Source: Dehalococcoidia bacterium (GTDB taxonomy: Bacteria; Chloroflexota; Dehalococcoidia; GIF9; AB-539-J10). From it: DNA of 28,525 nt. The translations under genes and the position numbers were made by a program. The stretch covers positions 1 to 28,525 of the forward strand of contig JAOUFZ010000003.1 of NCBI GenBank assembly GCA_029857995.1, read 5' to 3'. This document shows positions 8,697-15,499 of this stretch, piece by piece. Under the pieces are notes generated by a model. That model was given only the letters and a program-made list of their open reading frames with translations, had not been told where the DNA came from and made no database searches. The first letter of the stretch is position 1. Each line of letters opens with the position of its first letter.

Positions 8697-10091
8697 CTAG
8701 GTAGACTGCAGAAGGAGCCACACCGAGAACGTGCTTCCCGACCCAACCTGGCTTTCTACTTCTATCTTCCCCTCGTGAGCCTCAGCAATATGGCGGGATA
8801 TTGCCAGACCCAGACCACTGCCTCCCTCAACGCGCGAGCGCGATTTATCAACTCGATAGAACCGTTCGAAGATGAAAGGTATGTCTTCTGCCGGGATGCC
8901 AATCCCGGTATCCGTGATAGCCACGACGGCCATCTGCCCTTCGCGGTGGAGTGAAACGGAAATAGTCCCCGGACTAGGGGTATATCTGATGGCATTATCC
9001 AGAAGGTTCATAAACAGCTCTCTCAGCCTGGCTTCATCGCATTTCACCACCAGATCCTGCGCCTGACCTAATTGAAAGCTGAGCCCTTTTTCCTGACAGA
9101 GAACCTCTATATCTGTACTCAGGTTGCTGATGAGCTTGCCGAGATTTACTTCCGTAAAGTTCCATTGTTCCTTTCCAGCGTCAGCACGGGCTAGGGTAAG
9201 CAATTGGTCAATAAGGGAGGACATCTGTCTTGATTCCTGAGAAATAGTCTCCAGAGATTGCCTGTAATCGCTTGGCGGTCTTTCCTTCTGGAGCGCCAGA
9301 GTGGATTCAGCTTCAATTACCGCCAGGGGAGTACGCAACTCGTGAGAGGCATCGCTGGTGAATTGCTTCTGGCGCTGGAACGCTTTTTCCAATCGTCCAA
9401 TCATTGCATTCAACGTTGCTGCCAGCCTCCCCAATTCGTCTTTGGTATTCACATTAATCCTTCGACTTAAGTCAGTTTCCTCGATTTCCTCCGCTGTGTG
9501 GGCAATCTTGTCCACCGGTTTGAGCGCCCGGCGGGCTAGGAATATACCACCTCCAGCGGCTAATGCCAGGGCCAGCGGGACAGCGATGACAAGGGTGCGC
9601 ACCAATCCATGCAGTGCTTGGTCTATCTGTTTTGTCGAGCGACCAATAATCAGTGCACCTGGCTGGGTACTAAGTGGCAGTCCCGGAATGCCAAGGTGTA
9701 TGGGGACAGCTAGGAGACGCAACCCTTGGTCTTCGGCTGCCTCGATAGTGGTGAATGAACTCCTGCCGTTAATGGCTTGGTAAATGAATTCGTGACTCAA
9801 GGAAATACTTATCCCTGGGGGAGACACCTCCACCAATTGGTTACCAGTGTAGAAATACAACGTGACGATTTCCCCCAGTTCCTCTTGGAATTCTCCTTGC
9901 CAGATGCTTTCCAGAATAGGCGGGACAGTACATATCTGCTTTGAACGTAGTTCCAGTGAATCATCCAGGCTTCGATAGAGGCTTCGCGAGAGATAGAAAT
10001 ATACCCCGGCACTAAGTGCAGTCAGCAGAACTGCCAGCACCAATAGGTACCAAATAGTAAATCGGAATTTGATACTGTGAATGAAGCTCAT
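8697..10091 (-). CDS. Membrane sensor histidine kinase (HAMP, HisKA, HATPase)
   Basis: A 464-residue class I sensor kinase, partner of the adjacent regulator. It has TM1 (about 13-35), an extracytoplasmic domain of roughly 125 residues, TM2 (about 165-187), a HAMP linker (188-240) and the H-box SDASHELRTP with phospho-acceptor His250. The N-box is LMNLLDNAIRYTP (Asn366), G1 is DTGIG (394-398), the F-box is IFERFYRVDKSRSR, and G2 is GGSGLGLA (423-430). All catalytic elements are intact. The signal is unknown; the extracytoplasmic domain has no named motif that I can see. The ATG overlaps the regulator stop (ATGA), giving coupled translation. The nearby secreted protein and HtrA protease suggest envelope-stress sensing, as with CssRS of Bacillus. 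Confidence 0.95.
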   Translation of the reverse strand: MSFIHSIKFRFTIWYLLVLAVLLTALSAGVYFYLSRSLYRSLDDSLELRSKQICTVPPILESIWQGEFQEELGEIVTLYFYTGNQLVEVSPPGISISLSHEFIYQAINGRSSFTTIEAAEDQGLRLLAVPIHLGIPGLPLSTQPGALIIGRSTKQIDQALHGLVRTLVIAVPLALALAAGGGIFLARRALKPVDKIAHTAEEIEETDLSRRINVNTKDELGRLAATLNAMIGRLEKAFQRQKQFTSDASHELRTPLAVIEAESTLALQKERPPSDYRQSLETISQESRQMSSLIDQLLTLARADAGKEQWNFTEVNLGKLISNLSTDIEVLCQEKGLSFQLGQAQDLVVKCDEARLRELFMNLLDNAIRYTPSPGTISVSLHREGQMAVVAITDTGIGIPAEDIPFIFERFYRVDKSRSRVEGGSGLGLAISRHIAEAHEGKIEVESQVGSGSTFSVWLLLQST

Positions 10092-10759
10092 AGTGCTTTC
10101 AGCCGATAGCCGGCTCCTCTCACCGTCTGAATCAGGCTCTCCTCCCCCTCGTTGTCAATCTTACGCCGCAATCTACGGATGTAGACATCTACCAGATTGG
10201 ACAGGCTATCGAAGTCGTAATCCCAGGCATGTTCTTCGATCATCGTCCGCGTAACTACCACGTTGGGGTGGCGCATGAAGTACTCCAGAATGACGTATTC
10301 CTTGGTAGTCAATTCAATAGGTCTTTGTCCTCGCCAGATCTGGCGGGTAAGAGTGTTCAAAGTTAAGTCCGCTACCCGAAGCTCCGGCGATTTTGGCATT
10401 CCCTCTCGTCGCAAGAGCGCCCGAACCCGGGCCAGGAGCTCATTAAAAGCAAAAGGCTTAACCAGATAATCATCGGCTCCCGTATCTAGCCCTCTGACCC
10501 GGTCCTCTACAGTGTCTTTAGCCGTCAACATCAGGATGGGGGTATTAATTTTCTTGGCGCGAAGTTCACGGCAAACTTCGATGCCATCCTTATTGGGCAG
10601 CATGATATCCAGAATGATGAGGTCATACGGATTGACCTCGGCAAGGTATTCTCCTTCCTCTCCGTCGTAGGCTAGGTCCACAGCGTAGCCTTCTTCTAGA
10701 AGCCCCCGCTTGATAACAGCACAGAGCCGCCGGTCATCATCAATAACCAAAATTCGCAT
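10088..10759 (-). CDS. OmpR/PhoB-family response regulator
   Basis: A 223-residue two-domain regulator. The receiver domain has acidic residues IDDD (8-9), phospho-acceptor Asp51 in LIILDIMLPNKDG, Thr79 in MLTAKD and Lys101 in YLVKPF. The C-terminal OmpR-type winged helix carries the conserved LTTKEYVILEYFMRHPNVVVTR and VDVYIRRLRRKID stretches. The start is set at ATG 10759, giving MRILVIDDD with AGGGAG upstream. A further in-frame ATG at 10777 would add MFREFV, which has no family support. It is co-transcribed with the kinase gene. Three TTCA boxes spaced 11 bases apart lie about 80-110 bases upstream, in the divergent promoter region, and are a likely binding site for this family. Confidence 0.95.
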   Translation of the reverse strand: MRILVIDDDRRLCAVIKRGLLEEGYAVDLAYDGEEGEYLAEVNPYDLIILDIMLPNKDGIEVCRELRAKKINTPILMLTAKDTVEDRVRGLDTGADDYLVKPFAFNELLARVRALLRREGMPKSPELRVADLTLNTLTRQIWRGQRPIELTTKEYVILEYFMRHPNVVVTRTMIEEHAWDYDFDSLSNLVDVYIRRLRRKIDNEGEESLIQTVRGAGYRLKAL

Positions 10760-10836
10760 GACGAACTCCCTAAACACATCATATTACACCAAGATGAACA
10801 GGAGATGAAATCCTCAATTGTATGTTTTTTCTGCTG

Positions 10837-10869
10837 TTCACCTCCAATTCATGTTGGGTTCATGTTGTT
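10837..10869. promoter_or_regulatory. Three 11-bp tandem TTCA boxes, putative response-regulator operator
   Basis: TTCA begins at 10837, 10848 and 10859, exactly 11 bases apart. The second and third units are TTCATGTTGGG and TTCATGTTGTT; the first is TTCACCTCCAA. OmpR/PhoB-type regulators bind as head-to-tail dimers on direct repeats with an 11-bp period. The boxes sit between the divergently transcribed regulator/kinase pair and the secreted-protein/htrA arm. No clear -35/-10 pair was fixed beside them. Binding by this regulator is inferred. Confidence 0.6.
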
Positions 10870-11005
10870 GTGATAAGCTTGATTTGTACCCATGGAGATA
10901 AACTGGAAAAGGATATGACACGTATATATCAGGTAAAGGAGACCGATATAGCATCCGAGGAGGAAATACATTCACGACAGTAGAAAAGGAAAGAAAGGAG
11001 CTGAT

Positions 11006-11452
11006 GTGCCAATGCGCAAACGTAAGTGGTTCATTCCAGGCGTGGTGGTCTCCATTCTGCTGATCGGAGGCATAGCTGGAGGAATGATTGCTGCCGCGGA
11101 TGATAGCTCAAGCAATGCTGAGAACCAGAGCCAGCCTTCCGACCGATACCAGGCGCTTCTGGACAGAGCGTGTGCCATCTATCAAGAGAACACAGGTGTG
11201 GCCATCGACTCAGGGCAACTAAAGGATGCTCTGGACCAGGCTCAAGGCGAACTACGGGATGAGGCTCTAGAAAGCCGGCTGCAGAACCTCGTGGAGGATG
11301 GCAAGATGACTGAGGAAGAAGCCGATCAGTATTTGGAATGGTGGCAGTCTCGGCCCGACATCGGAGTACCATTACCAGGGCTTGGCGGACCCGGTCCTGG
11401 GTGTGGCATGATGTGGCGTGGCGGTTTTCAGACTTGGGATGGTCCCCGTTGA
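11006..11452 (+). CDS. Secreted or membrane-anchored helical protein with Gly/Pro/Cys/Met tail
   Basis: A 148-residue exported protein. A basic N-terminus and hydrophobic segment (about residues 8-30) form a signal peptide or anchor. It is followed by a Ser/Asn/Gln-rich linker and a helical region (45-118) with the pattern LVEDGKMTEEEADQYLEWWQSRP, which resembles DUF2680-like proteins, and a tail with PLPGLGGPGPG then CGMMWRGG. The tail's Cys and Met residues could bind a metal, but that is speculation. The start is GTG at 11006 (AAGGAG five bases upstream) or ATG at 11012. It lies downstream of the putative regulator boxes and upstream of htrA, as expected for an envelope-stress target. Confidence 0.75.
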   Translation: MPMRKRKWFIPGVVVSILLIGGIAGGMIAAADDSSSNAENQSQPSDRYQALLDRACAIYQENTGVAIDSGQLKDALDQAQGELRDEALESRLQNLVEDGKMTEEEADQYLEWWQSRPDIGVPLPGLGGPGPGCGMMWRGGFQTWDGPR

Positions 11453-11562
11453 GCTGGCGAAAAGACCTATTCTGGCAACTTAAGACAAACTGGGCGGTTT
11501 GGAGAAGTAAATATATGACAACCTCAACCTCTTTCTTGTCTCCCCTCCTTTCTACTATGGTG

Positions 11563-11590
11563 TTAGAGGCCTCCAAATGGAGGCCTCTAA
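11563..11590. terminator. Perfect 13-bp stem hairpin after the secreted-protein gene
   Basis: TTAGAGGCCTCCA, a two-base AA spacer, then TGGAGGCCTCTAA. The hairpin begins 110 bases after the secreted-protein stop. No run of T follows directly (GACTATCTGG, then TTTT), so it could be a bidirectional or weak terminator, an RNA-stability element or a binding site. Confidence 0.45.
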
Positions 11591-11659
11591 GACTATCTGG
11601 ATTTTATATAAGGGGATATATTTTGTAAAGTGATTACTATATAGGGAGGTGTGTCTCTG

Positions 11660-11788
11660 ATGCTTCCGATGAAGCAGGCAATTAATAAGCCGTCGGGGCA
11701 GAACCTGTTTGGGGAGAGGGGGTGGTCTTCCCCCCTCTCGTTTGTAGCAGTTAAGACTCGGGCCCAGAACAATAGACTTCAAACCTAA
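11660..11788 (+). CDS. Possible 42-residue leader peptide upstream of htrA
   Basis: An ATG at 11660 with GGGAGGTG about nine bases upstream opens a 42-codon frame (MLPMKQAINKPSGQNLFGER, continuing to RLQT) ending at TAA 11786-11788, about 107 bases before htrA. The product is basic and Gln/Asn-rich, has no membrane segment and matches nothing I recognise. A strong G/C hairpin lies inside the frame. The ribosome site and intact frame favour expression, but a frame this short can arise by chance. Confidence 0.35.
   Translation: MLPMKQAINKPSGQNLFGERGWSSPLSFVAVKTRAQNNRLQT
11714..11739 (+). promoter_or_regulatory. G-rich hairpin in the htrA leader
   Basis: GAGAGGGGG at 11714-11722 pairs perfectly with CCCCCTCTC at 11731-11739 across an eight-base loop. 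TTTG follows shortly after. It lies within the 42-codon frame, so translation of the small frame could unfold it; an attenuator or terminator role is possible. Confidence 0.45.
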
Positions 11789-11895
11789 ATGAAGGAAAAG
11801 AGTGAGAATAGGAAATAATAGAAGGAGTAGCACTCAACTAAGAGAAAGGGTCAATAAGCAGTCGGACTATGCTTTCATAATGGGAGGTGTAGAAA

Positions 11896-12960
11896 ATGAA
11901 TAAGCTAAAGTACATTGTAATAGGTGTTCTTTTGCTTTTTAGTATCAGCCTGGTTGTTGCCTGCACGCTAGCTAACTCCCCCAGTTCGGCCTCAGGGTAT
12001 CTGTATATTGACGAGGTAATTGGGCCGCAGCTTAGCACCCAGGAATTAGTAGCAGAAGTGGCTCCTGCCGTGGTTTCTATTGTTACTGAATCAGTGAGCT
12101 ACAACTGGTTCTGGCAGGCAGTCCCTCAAACAGGAGCGGGAAGCGGGATAATAATCAGCTCGGACGGCTACATTGTGACGAATAACCATGTAGTAGAAGG
12201 TGCTCAAAAAGTGACCGTAACTCTTAGCGACGGCAATGCTTTTGAGGCAACTGTGGTGGGTTCAGACGCGCAGACCGATCTGGCAGTAGTGAAAATCGAC
12301 GCCAGCAATCTGGCCTACCTGCATTTCCTGAGCAACTCTCTAGAGCAGCTTAGCGTCCTTGACCCGGTGGTAGCTGTGGGCAATGCTCTGGCTTTGCCTG
12401 GAGGTCCTACCTGGACTACCGGCGTGGTTAGTAATCTGGGACGCTCTATTCAAGAGAACACCGGTGTGGTGCTCAGTGACATTATTCAGACTGATGCGGC
12501 TATTAACGCAGGAAATAGCGGTGGACCGCTACTGGACGCAGCAGGGCAGGTGATCGGCATCAATGTGGCTATCGCCAGCAACGCCGAGAATATTGGCTTC
12601 GCCATAAGCACTGATACTGCTATCCCTGTAGTGCAGAGCCTGATAACCCAAGGCAAAGTGGTTCGCCCCTGGCTTGGAGTATCAGTGACCACCGTCACCC
12701 CAACTATTCAGCAGTACTACAACCTCTCGGTCGACGCGGGAGCGCTCATTACCAGTGTAAGCAGTGGTAGCCCAGCAAGCAAGGCTGGATTAAGAGCGGG
12801 TGATGTTATCGTTAAGATAGACGATGAAGACATCAGCACTGCCGCGGAACTGACCACAGCCATAAGTTCTAATCAAATCGGTGATCAGGTGGAGATAGTC
12901 TATTACCGTGGGAATGTGCAGCAAGTGGCTAATGCCACGCTGGAAGAGTCCCCGTCTTAG
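11896..12960 (+). CDS. htrA: HtrA/DegQ-type serine protease, lipoprotein
   Basis: A 354-residue periplasmic-side or cell-surface quality-control protease. A signal peptide ends in the lipobox LVVAC, so Cys23 is likely lipidated. The chymotrypsin-like domain has the full triad: His98 (VTNNHVVEG), Asp128 (QTDLAVVKID) and Ser208 (NAGNSGGPL). One C-terminal PDZ domain (about 258-350) contains the RPWLGV and GSPASKAGLRAGDVI stretches. It has a strong ribosome site GGGAGGTG. It stands downstream of a long structured leader and the two-component/secreted-protein arm, matching regulated envelope-stress proteases such as Bacillus htrA. The lipid anchor in place of a membrane span is a lineage trait worth noting. 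A truncated permease follows. Confidence 0.95.
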   Translation: MNKLKYIVIGVLLLFSISLVVACTLANSPSSASGYLYIDEVIGPQLSTQELVAEVAPAVVSIVTESVSYNWFWQAVPQTGAGSGIIISSDGYIVTNNHVVEGAQKVTVTLSDGNAFEATVVGSDAQTDLAVVKIDASNLAYLHFLSNSLEQLSVLDPVVAVGNALALPGGPTWTTGVVSNLGRSIQENTGVVLSDIIQTDAAINAGNSGGPLLDAAGQVIGINVAIASNAENIGFAISTDTAIPVVQSLITQGKVVRPWLGVSVTTVTPTIQQYYNLSVDAGALITSVSSGSPASKAGLRAGDVIVKIDDEDISTAAELTTAISSNQIGDQVEIVYYRGNVQQVANATLEESPS

Positions 12961-12996
12961 GCGACAGCGAATAGAGAAGAAGGAGGTTCTTCGTGT

Positions 12997-13113
12997 ATGG
13001 GTACAGTTTACAGGTCATTACGTAATATTATGCGGAATCCCCTCCGGACAGGTTCGATCGTAACTGTTCTGTCAGTCAGCATAGGGGTGGCACTGATGCG
13101 CTGCACTCATTAG
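12997..13113 (+). pseudogene. N-terminal stub of a MacB/FtsX-type ABC permease
   Basis: After a perfect AGGAGG (12981-12986), an ATG opens 38 codons reading MGTVYRSLRNIMRNPLRTGS, then IVTVLSVSIGVAL, ending at TAG 13111-13113. RNxxRNPLRTG followed by a hydrophobic SIGVAL segment is the typical beginning of MacB/FtsX-family permeases (about 400 residues). The remaining parts are not recognisable downstream, where a minus-strand zinc protein starts within 65 bases. It appears to be a deletion remnant of a gene once co-transcribed with htrA. Confidence 0.6.
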
Positions 13114-13177
13114 TGCCATCAAAAACATGTTATTAGCTATGAGTGAAGGTCTGAGTTTTTTGGGCTACCAACTGTTT

Positions 13178-13423
13178 CTAGCCAAGGCGAGCTACGGCTA
13201 CTTCACCATTTTCTATGACAACGGTCATTGTCCGGCCACAGTTGGGGCAGGTAAGTGGCCCACTGTAGTTAGCTTTAGATGGCTCCAAAGGGATACCTTT
13301 GCCACAGCCCAAGCAAATTACTCCTGAGGAGCTTCTTGGACCAGCCTGATGCTGTTTCTTGTGGCTAGCTAGCTGCTCTATAGTAGCGAATTCAATTCCA
13401 CAGGTAACACATTTAAAACGCAT
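13178..13423 (-). CDS. Small C2H2 finger plus zinc-ribbon protein
   Basis: An 81-residue cytoplasmic protein with two Cys-rich modules. CVTCGIEFATIEQLASHKKQH is a canonical C-x2-C-x12-H-x3-H finger (Cys5, Cys8, His21, His25). It is followed by a CLGC...CPNC ribbon (Cys37, Cys40, Cys59, Cys62). The start is placed at ATG 13423 because AAGGAG lies just upstream; the frame extends further back without a better start. Role unknown: such small zinc proteins bind nucleic acid or act as metal stores or adaptors. An extended -10 promoter lies about 63 bases upstream. It is convergent with the permease stub. Confidence 0.75.
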   Translation of the reverse strand: MRFKCVTCGIEFATIEQLASHKKQHQAGPRSSSGVICLGCGKGIPLEPSKANYSGPLTCPNCGRTMTVVIENGEVAVARLG

Positions 13424-13485
13424 TTCTCTCCTTCGCGCATTCGCAATGTCTAGAGTCTTCCAGTTCTTGAGTCCGTTATCCCACA

Positions 13486-13494
13486 ATTATAGCA
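13486..13494 (-). promoter_or_regulatory. Extended -10 promoter for the zinc-finger gene
   Basis: Minus-strand TGCTATAAT, an extended -10 element, lies about 63 bases before the ATG at 13423. No -35 stands out. Confidence 0.5.
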
Positions 13495-13529
13495 TAGTGT
13501 TCTTCGCCTATGAATATTTGGGCTCAGGT

Positions 13530-13546
13530 CTGACAAATTGTCAGAT
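13530..13546. promoter_or_regulatory. Perfect 17-bp palindrome, possible operator
   Basis: TCTGACAA-A-TTGTCAGA is an exact inverted repeat with a one-base centre. It is located about 36-52 bases upstream of the extended -10 of the zinc-finger gene, where an activator or repressor could bind. The protein that binds is unknown. Confidence 0.4.
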
Positions 13547-13669
13547 TGTTAGGCCGTAGGCAACAATACAAGTGATTGTTGTTGCAGCTGCACAATCTGG
13601 ACTAATGTGCAGGGCCTGGTCAGCAGCCGACAGGCTATGCTTCTGGTCTTATTGTACCGTCAAGCGTTA

Positions 13670-14320
13670 CTAAACTGTGTTAACGTAGCGGAGAATGCAA
13701 GCCAAAGCCCTTGCTGTGCCTAAAGGATACAGCCGTACCTGCCTGTCTATATGTTCTCCCCCTAAGAATAGCACTGCCCCCTCATCCAGTAGTTCGGCTA
13801 GTGTAGGGCTTCGCTCCAAGCTATGTATCACTTGCTCGACGGTAAGTCCGATAATCCCCTGCAACTCTTCTGGCGGCAAATCCTTGGGCATGCCACACAG
13901 ACGTGCTTTGTATGTCACGATATGGTAGAGCTCTCCGGCCCGCGGCGCACCAAGTGGATGAATCATATCATGGAGTGCGAACGGGCGAGGTCTATCACTT
14001 AATTCTACCTGTTCAATCAAGCCGTTTTGAGGAACATACCAGGTAACTGAAGAAGGCAGAATATCGATATCCGTTCCGATCTCCTCTTTCGCTTCCCGAT
14101 GCGCACATGTTAGCCAGTCCTCACCTTCTTCCCGGTGACCGCCGATGCCCGCGTAAAAAATCTCACCTGGAGGACAGACACCTAGATGGCAGGTGCCTGC
14201 CAGAAAAAAGAGAAAAAGCCCATTTTCATTCTTTAAGACAAGCCCGACTCCAGACTCTGTGCCTTCAGGTGTGAAATCTGCGATATTCCTTAATATCAAG
14301 TCACTCTCCAATGCCAACAT
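13670..14320 (-). CDS. Nudix hydrolase
   Basis: A 216-residue cytoplasmic hydrolase of nucleoside-diphosphate-linked substrates. The Nudix box is complete at residues 61-83: Gly61-x5-Glu67-x7-Arg75-Glu76-x2-Glu79-Glu80-x-Gly82. The N-terminal strands carry GVGLVLKNENGLFLFFLAGT, then GVCPPGEIFYAGIGGHREEG. The roughly 130 residues after the box are longer than in minimal Nudix enzymes and may set substrate choice. The substrate cannot be predicted. No strong ribosome site lies before ATG 14320. It stands alone, with about 240 bases between it and the SpoIIM-family gene, in which I see nothing but a short CTCAATTGAG palindrome. Confidence 0.9.
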   Translation of the reverse strand: MLALESDLILRNIADFTPEGTESGVGLVLKNENGLFLFFLAGTCHLGVCPPGEIFYAGIGGHREEGEDWLTCAHREAKEEIGTDIDILPSSVTWYVPQNGLIEQVELSDRPRPFALHDMIHPLGAPRAGELYHIVTYKARLCGMPKDLPPEELQGIIGLTVEQVIHSLERSPTLAELLDEGAVLFLGGEHIDRQVRLYPLGTARALACILRYVNTV

Positions 14321-14561
14321 AAGTATTCTGTGTTAATGGGTATTATGATAGCAATCATCATGATAATATGTAAGGCAACTTCTACTGCCAGTTAATTTAA
14401 CAAGATGCTAAATCGTGCAGCGGCCAAGCCTCTCGAGCGTCAAAGGAAGCCATCTCAGTAGTATTTGAGTGCCTGAATCTCAATTGAGAACCCCCAGCAG
14501 ACTGGAAGAATGTCCTCAAGCCTGTTCACATTTGTCTGCGGCGATATTTACAGAAGCCAAG

Positions 14562-15149
14562 CTAACTAGCATTAACCAGCCCGATTAGCAAGGGGGTAAC
14601 AGAGACCTCTATGATGGCTGCAACGGCAAGCCCAGGAAGAATCCACCTCAAGTAAACTCTGAGGCAATCTGACAACTGTAGTTTGACTCGGCTCTCTCTT
14701 CGTACTAGCCACTTAAGCGATTCCATACCTACCGTGAGTCCCAAAGCGGCAGCCAGCAAGATCACTGGAATCTCGATCACACCATGCGGTACAAAGCTAG
14801 CCATAACATATCCCCATCCCTTGACTGATTCAAGCGCGGAGCCCAGGCCTCCAAGGATAAAGCCGTTTACGCCTATAAAAAGTAGAGGTGGTAGTCCCAG
14901 TAGGATACCTAAGAAAACTAGCCCGAGAGCCTTGATTGCGTTGTTGAGGAATATTATTAAGACCAATAGGATAGACAGGTTGCCCGTCGATGCCAGGGGC
15001 TCTAGTACAGCGCCGAGCTGTCTCATAAGCTCCTCAACGGTATTCTGACCAATAAGCGCACCTAATACAAGACTGACAAAAAATATGCCAGTCGCCAATA
15101 TAAGATTCCGAATCAACACCTTTTGTCTGATTATCTGAGTTACCTGCAT
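14562..15149 (-). CDS. Stage II sporulation protein M (SpoIIM/DUF95) family membrane protein
   Basis: A 195-residue membrane protein with about five spans. It matches the SpoIIM/DUF95 family: FLNNAIKALGLVFLGILLGLPPLLFIGVNGFILGG (about 67-101) and the diagnostic loop ASFVPHGVIEIPVILLAAALGL (about 117-138). SpoIIM acts in forespore engulfment in Bacillus, but the family is common in non-sporulating bacteria and archaea, where its role is unknown. No other sporulation gene is visible, so a sporulation role is not supported here. GAGTGA precedes the ATG. Confidence 0.88.
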   Translation of the reverse strand: MQVTQIIRQKVLIRNLILATGIFFVSLVLGALIGQNTVEELMRQLGAVLEPLASTGNLSILLVLIIFLNNAIKALGLVFLGILLGLPPLLFIGVNGFILGGLGSALESVKGWGYVMASFVPHGVIEIPVILLAAALGLTVGMESLKWLVRRESRVKLQLSDCLRVYLRWILPGLAVAAIIEVSVTPLLIGLVNAS

Positions 15150-15244
15150 GATTCACTCTAAAGCTAAGCAGTCATTGTATCGAATCTTACTGATTTCGCC
15201 AAGATCACAAAGTGGCTTAATGTGCAACTCAGTAACATTTCAAT

Positions 15245-15439
15245 TTATTGCCCAACTTCATCCTCAGTGTACCCCGAGCCTCTACCCCGCCGCCTTGTCG
15301 CCCATACGGCGACTCCTACTGAAACCAGCACCAATAGGCTCGCTATGAGTGCTTTGTCGGGCATATTATCATCGCCGGCTATGGTGCTCGTGACCACAAC
15401 GTTGCAGGCGAGGTGCTTATCGGTAGTGATGGTAGCCAT
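15245..15439 (-). CDS. Possible small single-span membrane protein, or broken tail gene
   Basis: The frame encodes 64 residues: MATITTDKHLACNVVVTST, a linker, the single hydrophobic span ALIASLLVLVSVGVAVWA, and a basic stop-transfer RRRGRG. It follows the InlB/solute-binding gene by 60 bases on the same strand. No ribosome site precedes the ATG, and the same frame reads protein-like for 17 codons further upstream (ending VPASIVISPI) to a TAG with no start codon. It may therefore be the remnant of a longer gene or a coupled small protein. Nothing similar is recognised. Confidence 0.35.
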   Translation of the reverse strand: MATITTDKHLACNVVVTSTIAGDDNMPDKALIASLLVLVSVGVAVWATRRRGRGSGYTEDEVGQ

Positions 15440-15499
15440 AATTGGTGAGATGACTATGGAGGCGGGAACGTCCGCCTTTGCTATGGTTGCCTATTCCAA

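Noticed and set aside
14562..15149. SpoIIM-family gene as evidence of sporulation
   Set aside because: The family is widespread in non-sporulating organisms and no other sporulation gene is in the window.
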